Assembly: GCA_963556195.1 (NCBI GenBank)
Contig: OY744517.1
Span: 83,176,714 to 83,240,713 of the forward strand
Origin: Sepiola atlantica
Lineage: Eukaryota; Mollusca; Cephalopoda; Sepiida; Sepiolidae
Reading direction: 5' to 3'
Length of the DNA stretch: 64,000 bases
Shown: piece after piece, positions 1 to 14,704 of the stretch
How the letters are laid out: each line of letters starts with the position of its first letter
Position numbering within the stretch: the stretch's first letter is position 1
The notes under the pieces: generated by a model
Databases searched by the model: none
Seen by the model: only the letters and a program-made list of their open reading frames with translations
What the model was told of the DNA's origin: nothing
Program-made: the position numbers and the translations under genes

Positions 1-3000
1 TATTAACTTTCTTATTTCTATTTGAATGGTTGCCATTAGAGATTGAGTTATTATTATTAACTTTCTTATTTCTATTTGGATGGTTGCCATTAGAGATTGA
101 GTTATTATTATTAACTTTCTTATTTCTATTTGGATGGTTGCCATTAGAGATTGAGTTATTATTATTAACTTTCTTATTTCTATTTGGATGGTTGCCATTA
201 GAGATTGGGTTATTATTATTAACTTTCTTATTTCTATTTGGATGGTTGCCATTAGAGATTGAGTTATTATTATTAACTTTCTTATTTCTATTTGGATGGT
301 TGCCATTAGAGATTGGCTTATTATTATTAACTTTCTTATTTCTATTTGGATGGTTGCCATTAGAGATTGAGTTATTATTATTAACTTTCTTATTTCTATT
401 TGGATTGTTGCCATTAGAGATTGAGTTATTATTATTAACTTTCTTATTTCTATTTGGATGGTTGCCATTAGAGATTGAGTTATTATTATTAACTTTCTTA
501 TTTCTATTTGGATGGTTGCCATTAGAGATTGAGTTATTATTATTAACTTTCTTATTTCTATTTGGATGGTTGCCATTAGAGATTGGGTTATAATTATTAA
601 CTTTCTTATTTCTATTTGGATGGTTGCCATTAGAGATTGAGTTATTATTATTAACTTTCTTATTTCTATTTGGATGGTTGCCATTAGAGATTGAGTTATT
701 ATTATTAACTTTCTTATTTCTATTTGGATGGTTGCCATTAGAGATTGGGTTATTATTATTAACTTTCTTATTTCTATTTGGATGGTTGCCATTTGAGATT
801 GGGTTATTATTATTAACTTTCTTATTTCTATTTGGATGGTTGCCATTAGAGATTGAGTTATTATTATTAACTTTCTTATTTCTATTTGGATGGTTGCCAT
901 TAGAGATTGAGTTATTATTATTAACTTTCTTATTTCTATTTGGATGGTTGCCATTAGAGATTGAGTTATTATTATTAACTTTCTTATTTCTATTTGGATG
1001 GTTGCCATTAGAGATTGAGTTATTATTATTAACTTTCTTATTTCTATTTGGATGGTTGCCATTAGAGATTGAGTTATTATTATTAACTTTCTTATTTCTA
1101 TTTGGATGGTTGCCATTAGAGATTGGGTTATTATTATTAACTTTCTTATTTCTATTTGGATGGTTGCCATTAGAGATTGAGTTATTATTATTAACTTTCT
1201 TATTTCTATTTGGATGGTTGCCATTAGAGATTGAGTTATTATTATTAACTTTCTTATTTCTATTTGGATGGTTGCCATTAGAGATTGAGTTATTATTATT
1301 AACTTTCTTATTTCTATTTGGATGGTTGCCATTAGAGATTGAGTTATTATTATTAACTTTCTTATTTCTATTTGGATGGTTGCCATTAGAGATTGAGTTA
1401 TTATTATTAACTTTCTTATTTCTATTTAGGTGGTTGCCATTAGAGATTGGGTTATTATTATTAACTTTCTTATTTCTATTTGGATGGTTGCCATTAGAGA
1501 TTGAGTTATTATTATTAACTTTCTTATTTCTATTTGGATGGTTGCCATTAGAGATTGAGTTATTATTATTAACTTTCTTATTTCTATTTGGATGGTTGCC
1601 ATTAGAGATTGGGTTATTATTATTAACTTTCTTATTTCTATTTGGATGGTTGCCATTAGAGATTGAGTTATTATTATTAACTTTCTTATTTCTATTTGGA
1701 TGGTTGCCATTAGAGATTGAGTTATTATTATTAACTTTCTTATTTCTATTTGGATGGTTGCCATTAGAGATTGAGTTATTATTATTAACTTTCTTATTTC
1801 TATTTGGATGGTTGCCATTAGAGATTGAGTTATTATTATTAACTTTCTTATTTCTATTTGGATGGTTGCCATTAGAGATTGAGTTATTATTATTAACTTT
1901 CTTATTTCTATTTGGATGGTTGCCATTAGAGATTGGGTTATTTTTATTAACTTTCTTATTTCTATTTGGATGGTTGCCATTAGAGATTGAGTTATTATTA
2001 TTAACTTTCTTATTTCTATTTGGATGGTTGCCATTAGAGATTGAGTTATTATTATTAACTTTTTTATTTCTATTTGGATGGTTGCCATTAGAGATTGGGT
2101 TATTATTATTAACTTTCTTATTTCTATTTGGATGGTTGCCATTAGAGATTGAGTTATTATTATTAACTTTCTTATTTCTATTTGGATGGTTGCCATTAGA
2201 GATTGAGTTATTATTATTAACTTTCTTATTTCTATTTGGATGGTTGCCATTAGAGATTGAGTTATTATTATTAACTTTCTTATTTCTATTTGGATGGTTG
2301 CCATTAGAGATTGGGTTATTATTATTAACTTTCTTATTTCTATTTGGATGGTTGCCATTAGAGATTGAGTTATTATTATTAACTTTCTTATTTCTATTTG
2401 GATGGTTGCCATTAGAGATTGAGTTATTATTATTAACTTTCTTATTTCTATTTGGATGGTTGCCATTAGAGATTGAGTTATTATTATTAACTTTCTTATT
2501 TCTATTTGGATGGTTGCCATTAGAGATTGAGTTATTATTATTAACTTTCTTATTTCTATTTGGATGGTTGCCATTAGAGATTGAGTTATTATTATTAACT
2601 TTCTTATTTCTATTTAGGTGGTTGCCATTAGAGATTGGGTTATTATTATTAACTTTCTTATTTCTATTTGGATGGTTGCCATTAGAGATTGAGTTATTAT
2701 TATTAACTTTCTTATTTCTATTTGGATGGTTGCCATTAGAGATTGAGTTATTATTATTAACTTTCTTATTTCTATTTGGATGGTTGCCATTAGAGATTGG
2801 GTTATTATTATTAACTTTCTTATTTCAATTTGGATGGTTGCCATTAGAGATTGAGTTATTATTATTAACTTTCTTATTTCTATTTGGATGGTTGCCATTA
2901 GAGATTGAGTTATTATTATTAACTTTCTTATTTCTATTTGGATGGTTGCCATTAGAGATTGAGTTATTATTATTAACTTTCTTATTTCTATTTGGATGGT

Positions 3001-3440
3001 TGCCATTAGAGATTGAGTTATTATTATTAACTTTCTTATTTCTATTTGGATGGTTGCCATTAGAGATTGAGTTATTATTATTAACTTTCTTATTTCTATT
3101 TGGATGGTTGCCATTAGAGATTGGGTTATTATTATTAACTTTCTTATTTCTATTTGGATGGTTGCCATTAGAGATTGAGTTATTATTATTAACTTTCTTA
3201 TTTCTATTTGGATGGTTGCCATTAGAGATTGAGTTATTATTATTAACTTTTTTATTTCTATTTGGATGGTTGCCATTAGAGATTGGGTTATTATTATTAA
3301 CTTTCTTATTTCTATTTGGATGGTTGCCATTAGAGATTGAGTTATTATTATTAACTTTCTTATTTCTATTTGGATGGTTGCCATTAGAGATTGGGTTATT
3401 ATTATTAACTTTCTTATTTCTATTTGGATGGTTGCCATTA

Positions 3441-4844
3441 TAGATTGAGTTATTATTATTAACTTTCTTATTTCTATTTGGATGGTTGCCATTAGAGATT
3501 GAGTTATTATTATTAACTTTCTTATTTCTATTTGGATGGTTGCTATTAGAGATTGAGTTATTATTATTAACTTTCTTATTTCTATTTGGATAGTTGCCAT
3601 TAGAGATTGAGTTATTATTATTAACTTTCTTATTTCTATTTGGATGGTTGCCATTAGAGATTGGGTTATTATTATTAACTTTCTTATTTCTATTAGGATG
3701 GTTGCCATTAGAGATTGAGTTATTATTATTAACTTTCTTATTTCTATTTGGATGGTTGCCATTAGAGATTGAGTTATTACTATTAACTTTCTTATTTCTA
3801 TTTGGATGGTTGCCATTAGAGATTGAGTTATTATTATTAACTTTCTTATTTCTATTTGGATGGTTACCATTAGAGATTGGGTTATTATTATTAACTTTCT
3901 TATTTCTATTTGGATGGTTGCCATTAGAGATTGAGTTATTATTATTAACTTTTTTATTTCTATTTGGATGGTTGCCATTAGAGATTGGGTTATTATTATT
4001 AACTTTCTTATTTCTATTTGGATGGTTGCCATTAGAGATTGAGTTATTATTATTAACTTTCTTATTTCTATTTGGATGGTTGCCATTAGAGATTGGGTTA
4101 TTATTATTAACTTTCTTATTTCTATTTGGATGGTTGCCATTATAGATTGAGTTATTATTATTAACTTTCTTATTTCTATTTGGATGGTTGCCATTAGAGA
4201 TTGAGTTATTATTATTAACTTTCTTATTTCTATTTGGATGGTTGCTATTAGAGATTGAGTTATTATTATTAACTTTCTTATTTCTATTTGGATAGTTGCC
4301 ATTAGAGATTGAGTTATTATTATTAACTTTCTTATTTCTATTTGGATGGTTGCCATTAGAGATTGGGTTATTATTATTAACTTTCTTATTTCTATTAGGA
4401 TGGTTGCCATTAGAGATTGAGTTATTATTATTAACTTTCTTATTTCTATTTGGATGGTTGCCATTAGAGATTGAGTTATTACTATTAACTTTCTTATTTC
4501 TATTTGGATGGTTGCCATTAGAGATTGAGTTATTATTATTAACTTTCTTATTTCTATTTGGATGGTTACCATTAGAGATTGGGTTATTATTATTAACTTT
4601 CTTATTTCTATTTGGATGGTTGCCATTAGAGATTGAGTTATTATTATTAACTTTCTTATTTCTATTTGGATGGTTGCCATTAGAGATTGAGTTATTATTA
4701 TTAACTTTTTTATTTCTATTTGGATGGTTGCCATTAGAGATTGGGTTATTATTATTAACTTTCTTATTTCTATTTGGATGGTTGCCATTAGAGATTGAGT
4801 TATTATTATTAACTTTCTTATTTCTATTTGGATGGTTGCCATTA
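3441..4844. repeat. Higher-order duplication (702-bp offset) in the 54-bp array
   Basis: Rare single-base variants recur in the same order exactly 702 bp (13 units) apart: a tag stop at 3,441 and 4,143, gctattag near 3,542 and 4,244, a gatagttg variant near 3,591 and 4,293, attaggatgg near 3,693 and 4,395, and ggttacc near 3,865 and 4,567. One extra unit then appears in the second copy. Parts of the same marker series return near 6,187-6,510 and 8,287-8,562. A separate 22-unit (1,188-bp) period links the taggtgg variants at 1,427 and 2,615. This is the pattern expected from block-wise unequal exchange. Confidence 0.85.
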
Positions 4845-7800
4845 GAGATTGAGTTATTATTATTAACTTTCTTATTTCTATTTGGATGGTTGCCATTAGA
4901 GATTGAGTTATTATTATTAACTTTCTTATTTCTATTTGGATGGTTGCCATTAGAGATTGGGTTATTATTATTAACTTTCTTATTTCTATTTGGATGGTTG
5001 CCATTAGAGATTGAGTTATTATTATTAACTTTCTTATTTCTATTTGGATGGTTGCCATTAGAGATTGAGTTATTATTATTAACTTTCTTATTTCTATTTG
5101 GATGGTTGCCATTAGAGATTGAGTTATTATTATTAACTTTCTTATTTCTATTTGGATGGTTGCCATTAGAGATTGAGTTATTATTATTAACTTTCTTATT
5201 TCTATTTGGATGGTTGCCATTAGAGATTGAGTTATTATTATTAACTTTCTTATTTCTATTTAGGTGGTTGCCATTAGAGATTGAATTATTATTATTAACT
5301 TTCTTATTTCTATTTGGATGGTTGCCATTAGAGATTGAGTTATTATTATTAACTTTCTTATTTCTATTTGGATGGTTGCCATTAGAGATTGAGTTATTAT
5401 TATTAACTTTCTTATTTCTATTTGGATGGTTGCCATTAGAGATTGGGTTATTATTATTAACTTTCTTATTTCTATTTGGATGGTTGCCATTAGAGATTGA
5501 GTTATTATTATTAACTTTCTTATTTCTATTTGGATGGTTGCCATTAGAGATTGAGTTATTATTATTAACTTTCTTATTTCTATTTGGATGGTTGCCATTA
5601 GAGATTGAGTAATTATTATTAACTTTCTTATTTCTATTTGGATGGTTGCCATTAGAGATTGAGTTATTATTATTAACTTTCTTATTTCTATTTGGATGGT
5701 TGCCATTAGAGATTGAGTTATTATTATTAACTTTCTTATTTCTATTTGGATGGTTGCCATTAGAGATTGGGTTATTATTATTAACTTTCTTATTTCTATT
5801 TGGATGGTTGCCATTAGAGATTGAGTTATTATTATTAACTTTCTTATTTCTATTTGGATGGTTGCCATTAGAGATTGAGTTATTATTATTAACTTTTTTA
5901 TTTCTATTTGGATGGTTGCCATTAGAGATTGGGTTATTATTATTAACTTTCTTATTTCTATTTGGATGGTTGCCATTAGAGATTGAGTTATTATTATTAA
6001 CTTTCTTATTTCTATTTGGATGGTTGCCATTAGAGATTGGGTTATTATTATTAACTTTCTTATTTCTATTTGGATGGTTGCCATTAGAGATTGAGTTATT
6101 ATTATTAACTTTCTTATTTCTATTTGGATGGTTGCCATTAGAGATTGAGTTATTATTATTAACTTTCTTATTTCTATTTGGATGGTTGCTATTAGAGATT
6201 GAGTTATTATTATTAACTTTCTTATTTCTATTTGGATAGTTGCCATTAGAGATTGAGTTATTATTATTAACTTTCTTATTTCTATTTGGATGGTTGCCAT
6301 TAGAGATTGGGTTATTATTATTAACTTTCTTATTTCTATTAGGATGGTTGCCATTAGAGATTGAGTTATTATTATTAACTTTCTTATTTCTATTTGGATG
6401 GTTGCCATTAGAGATTGAGTTATTATTATTAACTTTCTTATTTCTATTTGGATGGTTGCCATTAGAGATTGAGTTATTATTATTAACTTTCTTATTTCTA
6501 TTTGGATGGTTACCATTAGAGATTGGGTTATTATTATTAACTTTCTTATTTCTATTTGGATGGTTGCCATTAGAGATTGAGTTATTATTATTAACTTTCT
6601 TATTTCTATTTGGATGGTTGCCATTAGAGATTGAGTTATTATTATTAACTTTCTTATTTCTATTTGGATGGTTGCCATTAGAGATTGGGTTATTATTATT
6701 AACTTTCTTATTTCTATTTGGATAGTTGCCATTAGAGATTGAGTTATTATTATTAACTTTCTTATTTCTATTTGGATGGTTGCCATTAGAGATGTAGTTA
6801 TTATTATTACCTTTCTTATTTCTATTTGGATGGTTGCCATTAGAGATTGAGTTATTATTATTAACTTTCTTATTTCTATTTGGATGGTTGCCATTAGAGA
6901 TTGAGTTATTATTATTAACTTTTATATTTCTATTTGGATGGTTGCCATTAGAGATTGAGTTATTATTATTAACTCTCTTATTTCTATTTGGATGGTTGCC
7001 ATTAGAGATTGAGTTATTATTATTAACTTTCTTATTTCTATTTGGATGGTTGCCATTAGAGATTGAGTTATTATTATTAACTTTCTTATTTCTATTTGGA
7101 TGGTTGCCATTAGAGATTGAGTTATTATTATTAACTTTCTTATTTCTATTTGGATGGTTGCCATTAGAGATTGAGTTATTATTATTAACTTTCTTATTTC
7201 TATTTGGATGGTTGCCATTAGAGATTGAGTTATTATTATTAACTTTCTTATTTCTATTTGGATGGTTGCCATTAGAGATTGAGTTATTATTATTAACTTT
7301 CTTATTTCTATTTGGATGGTTGCCATTAGAGATTGAGTTATTATTATTAACTTTCTTATTTCTATTTGGATGGTTGCCATTAGAGATTGAGTTATTATTA
7401 TTAACTTTCTTATTTCTATTTGGATGGTTGCCATTAGAGATTGAGTTATTATTATTAACTTTCTTATTTCTATTTGGATGGTTGCCATTAGAGATTGAGT
7501 TATTATTATTAACTTTCTTATTTCTATTTGGATGGTTGCCATTAGAGATCGAGTTATTATTATTAACTTTCTTATTTCTATTTGGATGGTTTCCATTAGA
7601 GATCGAGTTATTATTATTAACTTTCTTATTTCTATTTGGATGGTTGCCATTAGAGATTGAGTTATTATTATTAACTTTCTTATTTCTATTTAGATGGTTG
7701 CTATTAGAGATTGAGTTATTATTATTAACTTTCTTATTTCTATTTGGATGGTTGCCATTAGAGATTGAGTTATTATTATTAACTTTCTTATTTCTATTTG

Positions 7801-10020
7801 GATGGTTGCCATTAGAGATTGAGTTATTATTATTAACTTTCTTATTTCTATTTGGATGGTTGCCATTAGAGATTGAGTTATTATTATTAACTTTCTTATT
7901 TCTATTTGGATGGTTGCCATTAGAGATTGAGTTATTATTATTAACTTTCTTATTTCTATTTGGATGGTTGCCATTAGAGATTGAGTTATTATTATTAACT
8001 TTCTTATTTCTATTTGGATGGTTGCCATTAGAGATTGAGTTATTATTATTAACTTTTTTATTTCTATTTGGATGGTTGCCATTAGAGATTGGGTTATTAT
8101 TATTAACTTTCTTATTTCTATTTGGATGGTTGCCATTAGAGATTGAGTTATTATTATTAACTTTCTTATTTCTATTTGGATGGTTGCCATTAGAGATTGG
8201 GTTATTATTATTAACTTTCTTATTTCTATTTGGATGGTTGCCATTAGAGATTGAGTTATTATTATTAACTTTCTTATTTCTATTTGGATAGTTGCCATTA
8301 GAGATTGAGTTATTATTATTAACTTTCTTATTTCTATTTGGATGGTTGCCATTAGAGATTGGGTTATTATTATTAACTTTCTTATTTCTATTAGGATGGT
8401 TGCCATTAGAGATTGAGTTATTATTATTAACTTTCTTATTTCTATTTGGATGGTTGCCATTAGAGATTGAGTTATTATTATTAACTTTCTTATTTCTATT
8501 TGGATGGTTGCCATTAGAGATTGAGTTATTATTATTAACTTTCTTATTTCTATTTGGATGGTTACCATTAGAGATTGGGTTATTATTATTAACTTTCTTA
8601 TTTCTATTTGGATGGTTGCCATTAGAGATTGAGTTATTATTATTAACTTTCTTATTTCTATTTGGATGGTTGCCATTAGAGATTGAGTTATTATTATTAA
8701 CTTTCTTATTTCTATTTGGATGGTTGCCATTAGAGATTGGGTTATTATTATTAACTTTCTTATTTCTATTTGGATTGTTGCCATTAGAGATTGAGTTATT
8801 ATTATTAACTTTCTTATTTCTATTTGGATGGTTGCCATTAGAGATTGAGTTATTATTATTACCTTTCTTATTTCTATTTGGATGGTTGCCATTAGAGATT
8901 GAGTTATTATTATTAACTTTCTTATTTCTATTTGGATGGTTGCCATTAGAGATTGAGTTATTATTATTAACTTTCTTATTTCTATTTGGATGGTTGCCAT
9001 TAGAGATTGAGTTATTATTATTTACTTTCTTATTTCTATTTGGATGGTTGCCATTAGAGGTTCAGTTATTATTATTAACTTTCTTATTTCTATTTGGATG
9101 GTTGCCATTAGAGATTGAGTTATTATTATTAACTTTCTTATTTCTATTTGGATGGTTGCCATTAGAGATTGAGTTATTATTATTAACTTTCTTATTTCTA
9201 TTTGGATGGTTGCCATTAGAGATTGAGTTATTATTATTAACTTTCTTATTTCTATTTGGATGGTTGCCATTAGAGATTGAGTTATTATTATTAACTTTCT
9301 TATTTCTATTTGGATGGTTGCCATTAGAGATTGAGTTATTATTATTAACTTTCTTATTTCTATTTGGATGGTTGCCATTAGAGATTGAGTTATTATTATT
9401 AACTTTCTTAATTCTATTTGGATGGTTGCCATTAGAGATTGAGTTATTATTATTAACTTTCTTATTTCTATTTGGATGGTTGCCATTAGAGATTGAGTTA
9501 TTATTATTAACTTTCTTATTTCTATTTGGATGGTTGCCATTAGAGATTGAGTTATTATTATTAACTTTCTTATTTCTATTTGGATGGTTGCCATTAGAGA
9601 TTGAGTTATTATTATTAACTTTCTTAATTCTATTTGGATGGTTGCTATTAGAGATTGAGTTATTATTATTAACTTTCTTATTTCTATTTGGATGGTTGCC
9701 ATTAGAGATTGAGTTATTATTATTAACTTTCTTATTTCTATTTGGATGGTTGCCATTAGAGATTGAGTTATTATTATTAACTTTCTTATTTCTATTTGGA
9801 TGGTTGCCATTAGAGATTGAGTTATTATTATTAACTTTCTTATTTCTATTTGGATGGTTGCCATTAGAGATTGAGTTATTATTATTAACTTTCTTATTTC
9901 TATTTGGATGGTTGCCATTAGAGATTGAGTTATTATTATTAACTTTCTTATTTCTATTTGGATGGTTGCCATTAGAGATTGGGTTATTATTATTAACTTT
10001 CTTATTTCTATTTGGATGGT

Positions 10021-10070
10021 TGCCATTAGAGATTGAGTTATTATTATTAACTTATTTCTATTTGGATGGT
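10021..10070. repeat. Shortened 50-bp unit in the 54-bp array
   Basis: This unit lacks 4 bp of the ctttcttattt segment. It is the only unit I noticed that breaks the three-base periodicity, and it shifts the open frames on both strands. A second length variant, a 60-bp unit with six extra bases in the ttatta run, lies at about 12,340-12,400 and keeps phase. Confidence 0.85.
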
Positions 10071-12745
10071 TGCTATTAGAGATTGAGTTATTATTATTAA
10101 CTTTCTTATTTCTATTTGGATGGTTGCCATTAGAGATTGAGTTATTATTATTAACTTTCTTATTTCTATTTGGATGGTTGCCATTAGAGATTGAGTTATT
10201 ATTATTAACTTTCTTATTTCTATTTGGATGGTTGCCATTAGAGATTGAGTTATTATTATTAACTTTCTTATTTCTATTTGGATGGTTGCCATTAGAGATT
10301 GAGTTATTATTATTAACTTTCTTATTTCTATTTGGATGGTTGCCATTAGAGATTGAGTTATTATTATTAACTTTCTTATTTCTATTTGGATGGTTGCCAT
10401 TAGAGATTCAGTTATTATTATTAACTTTCTTATTTCTATTTGGATGGTTGCCATTAGAGATTGAGTTATTATTATTAACTTTCTTATTTCTATTTGGATG
10501 GTTGCCATTAGAGATTGAGTTATTATTATTAACTTTCTTATTTCTATTTGGATGGTTGCCATTAGAGATTGAGTTATTATTATTAACTTTCTTATTTCTA
10601 TTTGGATGGTTGCCATTAGAGATTGAGTTATTATTATTAACTTTCTTATTTCTATTTGGATGGTTGCCATTAGAGATTGAGTTATTATTATTAACTTTCT
10701 TATTTCTATTTGGATGGTTGCCATTAGAGATTGAGTTATTATTATTAACTTTCTTATTTCTATTTGGATGGTTGCCATTAGAGATTGAGTTATTATTATT
10801 AACTTTCTTATTTCTATTTGGATGGTTGCCATTAGAGATTGAGTTATTATTATTAACTTTCTTATTTCTATTTAGATGGTTGCTATTAGAGATTGAGTTA
10901 TTATTATTAACTTTCTTATTTCTATTTGGATGGTTGCCATTAGAGATTGAGTTATTATTATTAACTTTCTTATTTCTATTTGGATGGTTGCCATTAGAGA
11001 TTGAGTTATTATTATTAACTTTCTTATTTCTATTTGGATGGTTGCCATTAGAGATTGAGTTATTATTATTAACTTTCTTATTTCTATTTGGATGGTTGCC
11101 ATTAGAGATTGAGTTATTATTATTAACTTTCTTATTTCTATTTGGATGGTTGCCATTAGAGATCGAGTTATTATTATTAACTTTCTTATTTCTATTTTGA
11201 TGGTTGCTATTAGAGATTGAGTTATTATTATTAACTTTCTTATTTCTATTTGGATGGTTGCCATTAGAGATTGAGTTATTATTATTAACTTTCTTATTTC
11301 TATTTGGATGGTTGCCATTAGAGATTGAGTTATTATTATTAACTTTCTTATTTCTATTTGGATGGTTGCCATTAGAGATTGAGTTATTATTATTAACTTT
11401 CTTATTACTATTTGGATGGTTGCCATTAGAGATTGAGTTATTATTATTAACTTTCTTATTTCTATTTGGATGGTTGCCATTAGAGATTGAGTTATTATTA
11501 TTAACTTTCTTATTTCTATTTGGATGGTTGCCATTAGAGATTGAGTTATTATTATTAACTTTCTTATTTCTATTTGGATGGTTGCCATTAGAGATTGAGT
11601 TATTATTATTAACTTTCTTATTTCTATTTGGATGGTTGCCATTAGAGATTGAGTTATTATTATTAACTTTCTTATTTCTATTTGGATGGTTGCCATTAGA
11701 GATTGAGTTATTATTATTAACTTTCTTATTTCTATTTGGATGGTTGCCATTAGAGATTGAGTTATTATTATTAACTTTCTTATTTCTATTTGGATGGTTG
11801 CCATTAGAGATTGAGTTATTATTATTAACTTTCTTATTTCTATTTGGATGGTTGCCATTAGAGATTGAGTTATTATTATTAACTTTCTTATTTCTATTTG
11901 GATGGTTGCCATTAGAGATTGAGTTATTATTATTAACTTTCTTATTTCTATTTGGATGGTTGCCATTAGAGATCGAGTTATTATTATTAACTTTCTTCTT
12001 TCTATTTGGATGGTTGCCATTAGAGATTGAGTTATTATTATTAACTTTCTTATTTCTATTTGGATGGTTGCCATTAGAGATTGAGTTATTATTATTAACT
12101 TTCTTATTTCTATTTAGATGGTTGCTATTAGAGATTGAGTTATTATTATTAACTTTCTTATTTCTATTTGGATGGTTGCCATTAGAGATTGAGTTATTAT
12201 TATTAACTTTCTTATTTCTATTTGGATGGTTGCCATTAGAGATTGAGTTATTATTATTAACTTTCTTATTTCTATTTGGATGGTTGCCATTAGAGATTGA
12301 GTTATTATTATTAACTTTCTTATTTCTATTTGGATGGTTGCCATTAGAGATTGAGTTGTTATTATTATTATTAACTTTCTTATTTCTATTTGGATGGTTG
12401 CCATTAGAGATTGAGTTATTATTATTAACTTTCTTATTTCTATTTGGATGGTAGCCATTAGAGATTGGGTTATTATTATTAACTTTCTTATTTCTATTTG
12501 GATGGTTGCCATTAGAGATTGAGTTATTATTATTAACTTTCTTATTTCTATTTGGATGGTTGCCATTAGAGATTGAGTTATTATTATTAACTTTCTTATT
12601 TCTATTTGGATGGTTGCCATTAGAGATTGAGTTATTATTATTAACTTTCTTATTTCTATTTGGATGGTTGCCATTAGAGATTGAGTTATTATTATTAACT
12701 TTCTTATTTCTATTTGGATGGTTGTCATTAGAGTTTGGGTTATTA

Positions 12746-13270
12746 CTATTTCTTGTGGTTATATTATTGTTCTTCTTAGTGTCATTTTTATTGTTGCATT
12801 TTGTTTTTATTTTTCATCTACTGCTCTCGTTTCGTATTTTGTTATTGTGTGCTTTAATTATTATTTCTAATTGTTTGCAGTAACTGTAGGACAGTTTTAA
12901 GTTATTTTATTAAATATGCTGTGCAAAGGATTAGTTATGAGAAAGTGTTTCTCGATGAGATTTAAGAAATGTCAAGTTTAGGTTTTAGCATCTGGTTATA
13001 GGGTGGTGTAAACAAGATGATATTTCTCTTTCTTCTCTTTTTTTATTATAATTATTGATATTCTGTTGCATACATTTAATCTCAATATTATTATACCCAC
13101 TATCTTTTATAGCCGTGTTGTAAATGTTGCTTGACTTCTTAAATGCATTTTCGTTGCTAAGCCTATGTTCGATAGAACTAGGATTATGATTATGATTGAT
13201 TGATGCTATGATTGATGGGGGAGGTGATTGGACTTTAGGTTGACATATATTGGATTGACAATATCCTTGA
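12746..13270. other. Unique AT-rich spacer, no gene seen
   Basis: The 54-bp array fades through a diverged last unit into T-rich unique sequence. The plus-strand repeat frame runs on by chance to a stop near 12,881. I see no motif, RNA gene or transposon terminus here. Confidence 0.6.
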
Positions 13271-13274
13271 GATA

Positions 13275-13900
13275 TTACTCGTATGTATTTTTATTTAAGT
13301 TGAACGTGACATCTAAAATGTAAGTTATTTTTTATGTTAGCCAGTACTTCTACTCTTAGGCCTACTTTTTTCATTTCCATATGTGTAATTTTCTTGTAGT
13401 TTTCACCTTTGACCTTGTTGCAATCCCTAATTATAGCCAATCCATCATTTCTATATAGACCGATATCTATATTATAAAATATATTTGTGAGGGTATATAG
13501 AATATATAACCTCACAAGATCCGATGCCTCTGCAGAGTGCAAGGCACCCATAGCCAAATCAAAGGAGTTTGTCATTTTAATGTTTATTCATTGGTCATAA
13601 TTATTGATTAAAACTGATCTTCTACATTTTTTAATAATATGGATTTCACCTTGTATATATTGGTATATATCTCGGCAAACTCTACGGTGGTGTTAAAGAG
13701 TTCTTCAGATATAGATGGATAGAAATCCATGATGGGAAATATATTTACACTATAAAGGTCCTTTTTTGTTTGCTTTACAAACAAGCTAGTTAAAGAATAA
13801 AAATTTCTGAGCAGAGGCTCAGTACTTGAAGGTTTTGGGGAATAACAGACAGACTACTTGTTATAATAATATAAGAATAATATAGGAACTTGCAGCCTGA
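13275..13900 (-). pseudogene. Reverse transcriptase remnant with YRDDGL-type active site (mutated)
   Basis: On the minus strand a decayed polymerase can be read in pieces. The 13,900-13,600 part gives a MDFYPSISEELF-like palm motif. The open stretch 13,575-13,291 gives a MGALHSAE-like box followed by GLYRNDGLAIIRD, where a family-typical YRDDGL would carry two catalytic aspartates; the first is Asn here. After NNLHF the frame breaks, and LDVTFNLNKNTY continues in another frame near 13,300. This arrangement matches invertebrate retroelement polymerases that use an RDDGL box; I cannot assign the clade. Stops, a frameshift and an active-site change make it non-functional. Edges are approximate. 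Confidence 0.6.
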
Positions 13901-14370
13901 CACCGGGTATTTCCGACCGGTGCTAATTTGCCTTTAAAGAGCTACAAAATAAAAACACAGCCGACACACATTCGTGTTTTGCCAATCCATATGCATTTTG
14001 TCTCTTTTTCATTATATATTTCCTTAAGCAACTATTAATGGATTAAGGCCTTTATCTAGCATCCGGTAAGCAGCCAATATATTAATATCTCCTCTTATTT
14101 CACTCTAGATAATGAAGGGAGGCGCGAGAGCGCTCTATCCCTTAATAGCCTTCAAAAATGGCCTATGCTGGAAATCTCATTTCTTTGATCAATCATAACT
14201 CAAAAACCAATAAACCAAATTAGTTAAAACTTTGCACAAAATTTTTATTTGATAGGTTCGATAAGTGTGTAGAATTTCAGCATCATTAGTCAAGGCAACC
14301 CAGAGATCCAGAAAGTTCAATCATGAAATCATGTTATCTGTGTGTACATACATACATATGTGCCACCCTG

Positions 14371-14630
14371 TATCTCATCAACTATTTGATGGATTTAGCT
14401 GATTTTTGGCAGAGATAGAGGTTCTAGGGTCTAGTTGATGGCATTTTAATTTCAGTTTACCATATACCTTAGTTTTCCAGAAAATTAAAAAAAAACTTTA
14501 AAATGACCAGTATTCATACACTTTATTCTATATCTTATCGACCATTTGATGGATTCAGCTGATTTTTGGCAAGGATAGAGGTTCTAGTCTCTAGTTGATG
14601 ACATTTTAATTTCAGTTTACCATATACCTT
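14371..14630. repeat. Two diverged direct copies of a 100-bp segment
   Basis: The segments 14,371-14,470 and 14,531-14,630 share the series atttgatgga, gctgatttttggca, gatagaggttctag, ctagttgatg and tttcagtttaccatatacctt, with scattered substitutions. They lie 160 bp apart. Function unknown. Confidence 0.75.
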
Positions 14631-14704
14631 GATTAGTCAAACTACCAACTATATTAGTTATGGGAAGGCATTGTATTGAGGCATAGCCTTTACAAAAGTA
14701 GTGA

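Larger units (their letters stand above)
1..12745. repeat. 54-bp tandem array (minisatellite/satellite), about 236 copies
   Basis: The unit runs from ttgccattagagattgag through the ttatt/ttaac core to ctatttggatgg and is 54 bp long. It repeats head to tail from the first base to about 12,745, where it decays into unique sequence. Copies are nearly identical; the commonest variant is gag versus ggg in the gattgag box. Because 54 is a multiple of three, frames stay open for hundreds of codons on both strands: an 18-residue leucine-rich hydrophobic repeat on plus and an Ile/Lys/Arg-rich repeat on minus. Variants are often missense, stops recur (for example near 3,441, 3,591, 4,143 and 6,237), and a 4-bp deletion and a 6-bp insertion occur. 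I therefore read this as non-coding satellite DNA. The left edge lies outside the window. Confidence 0.97.

Noticed and set aside
30..12883. Long open frames (up to 939 codons plus, 868 minus) in the 54-bp array
   Set aside because: Unit length is a multiple of three, both strands are open, stops and missense variants recur, and no start or promoter context exists.
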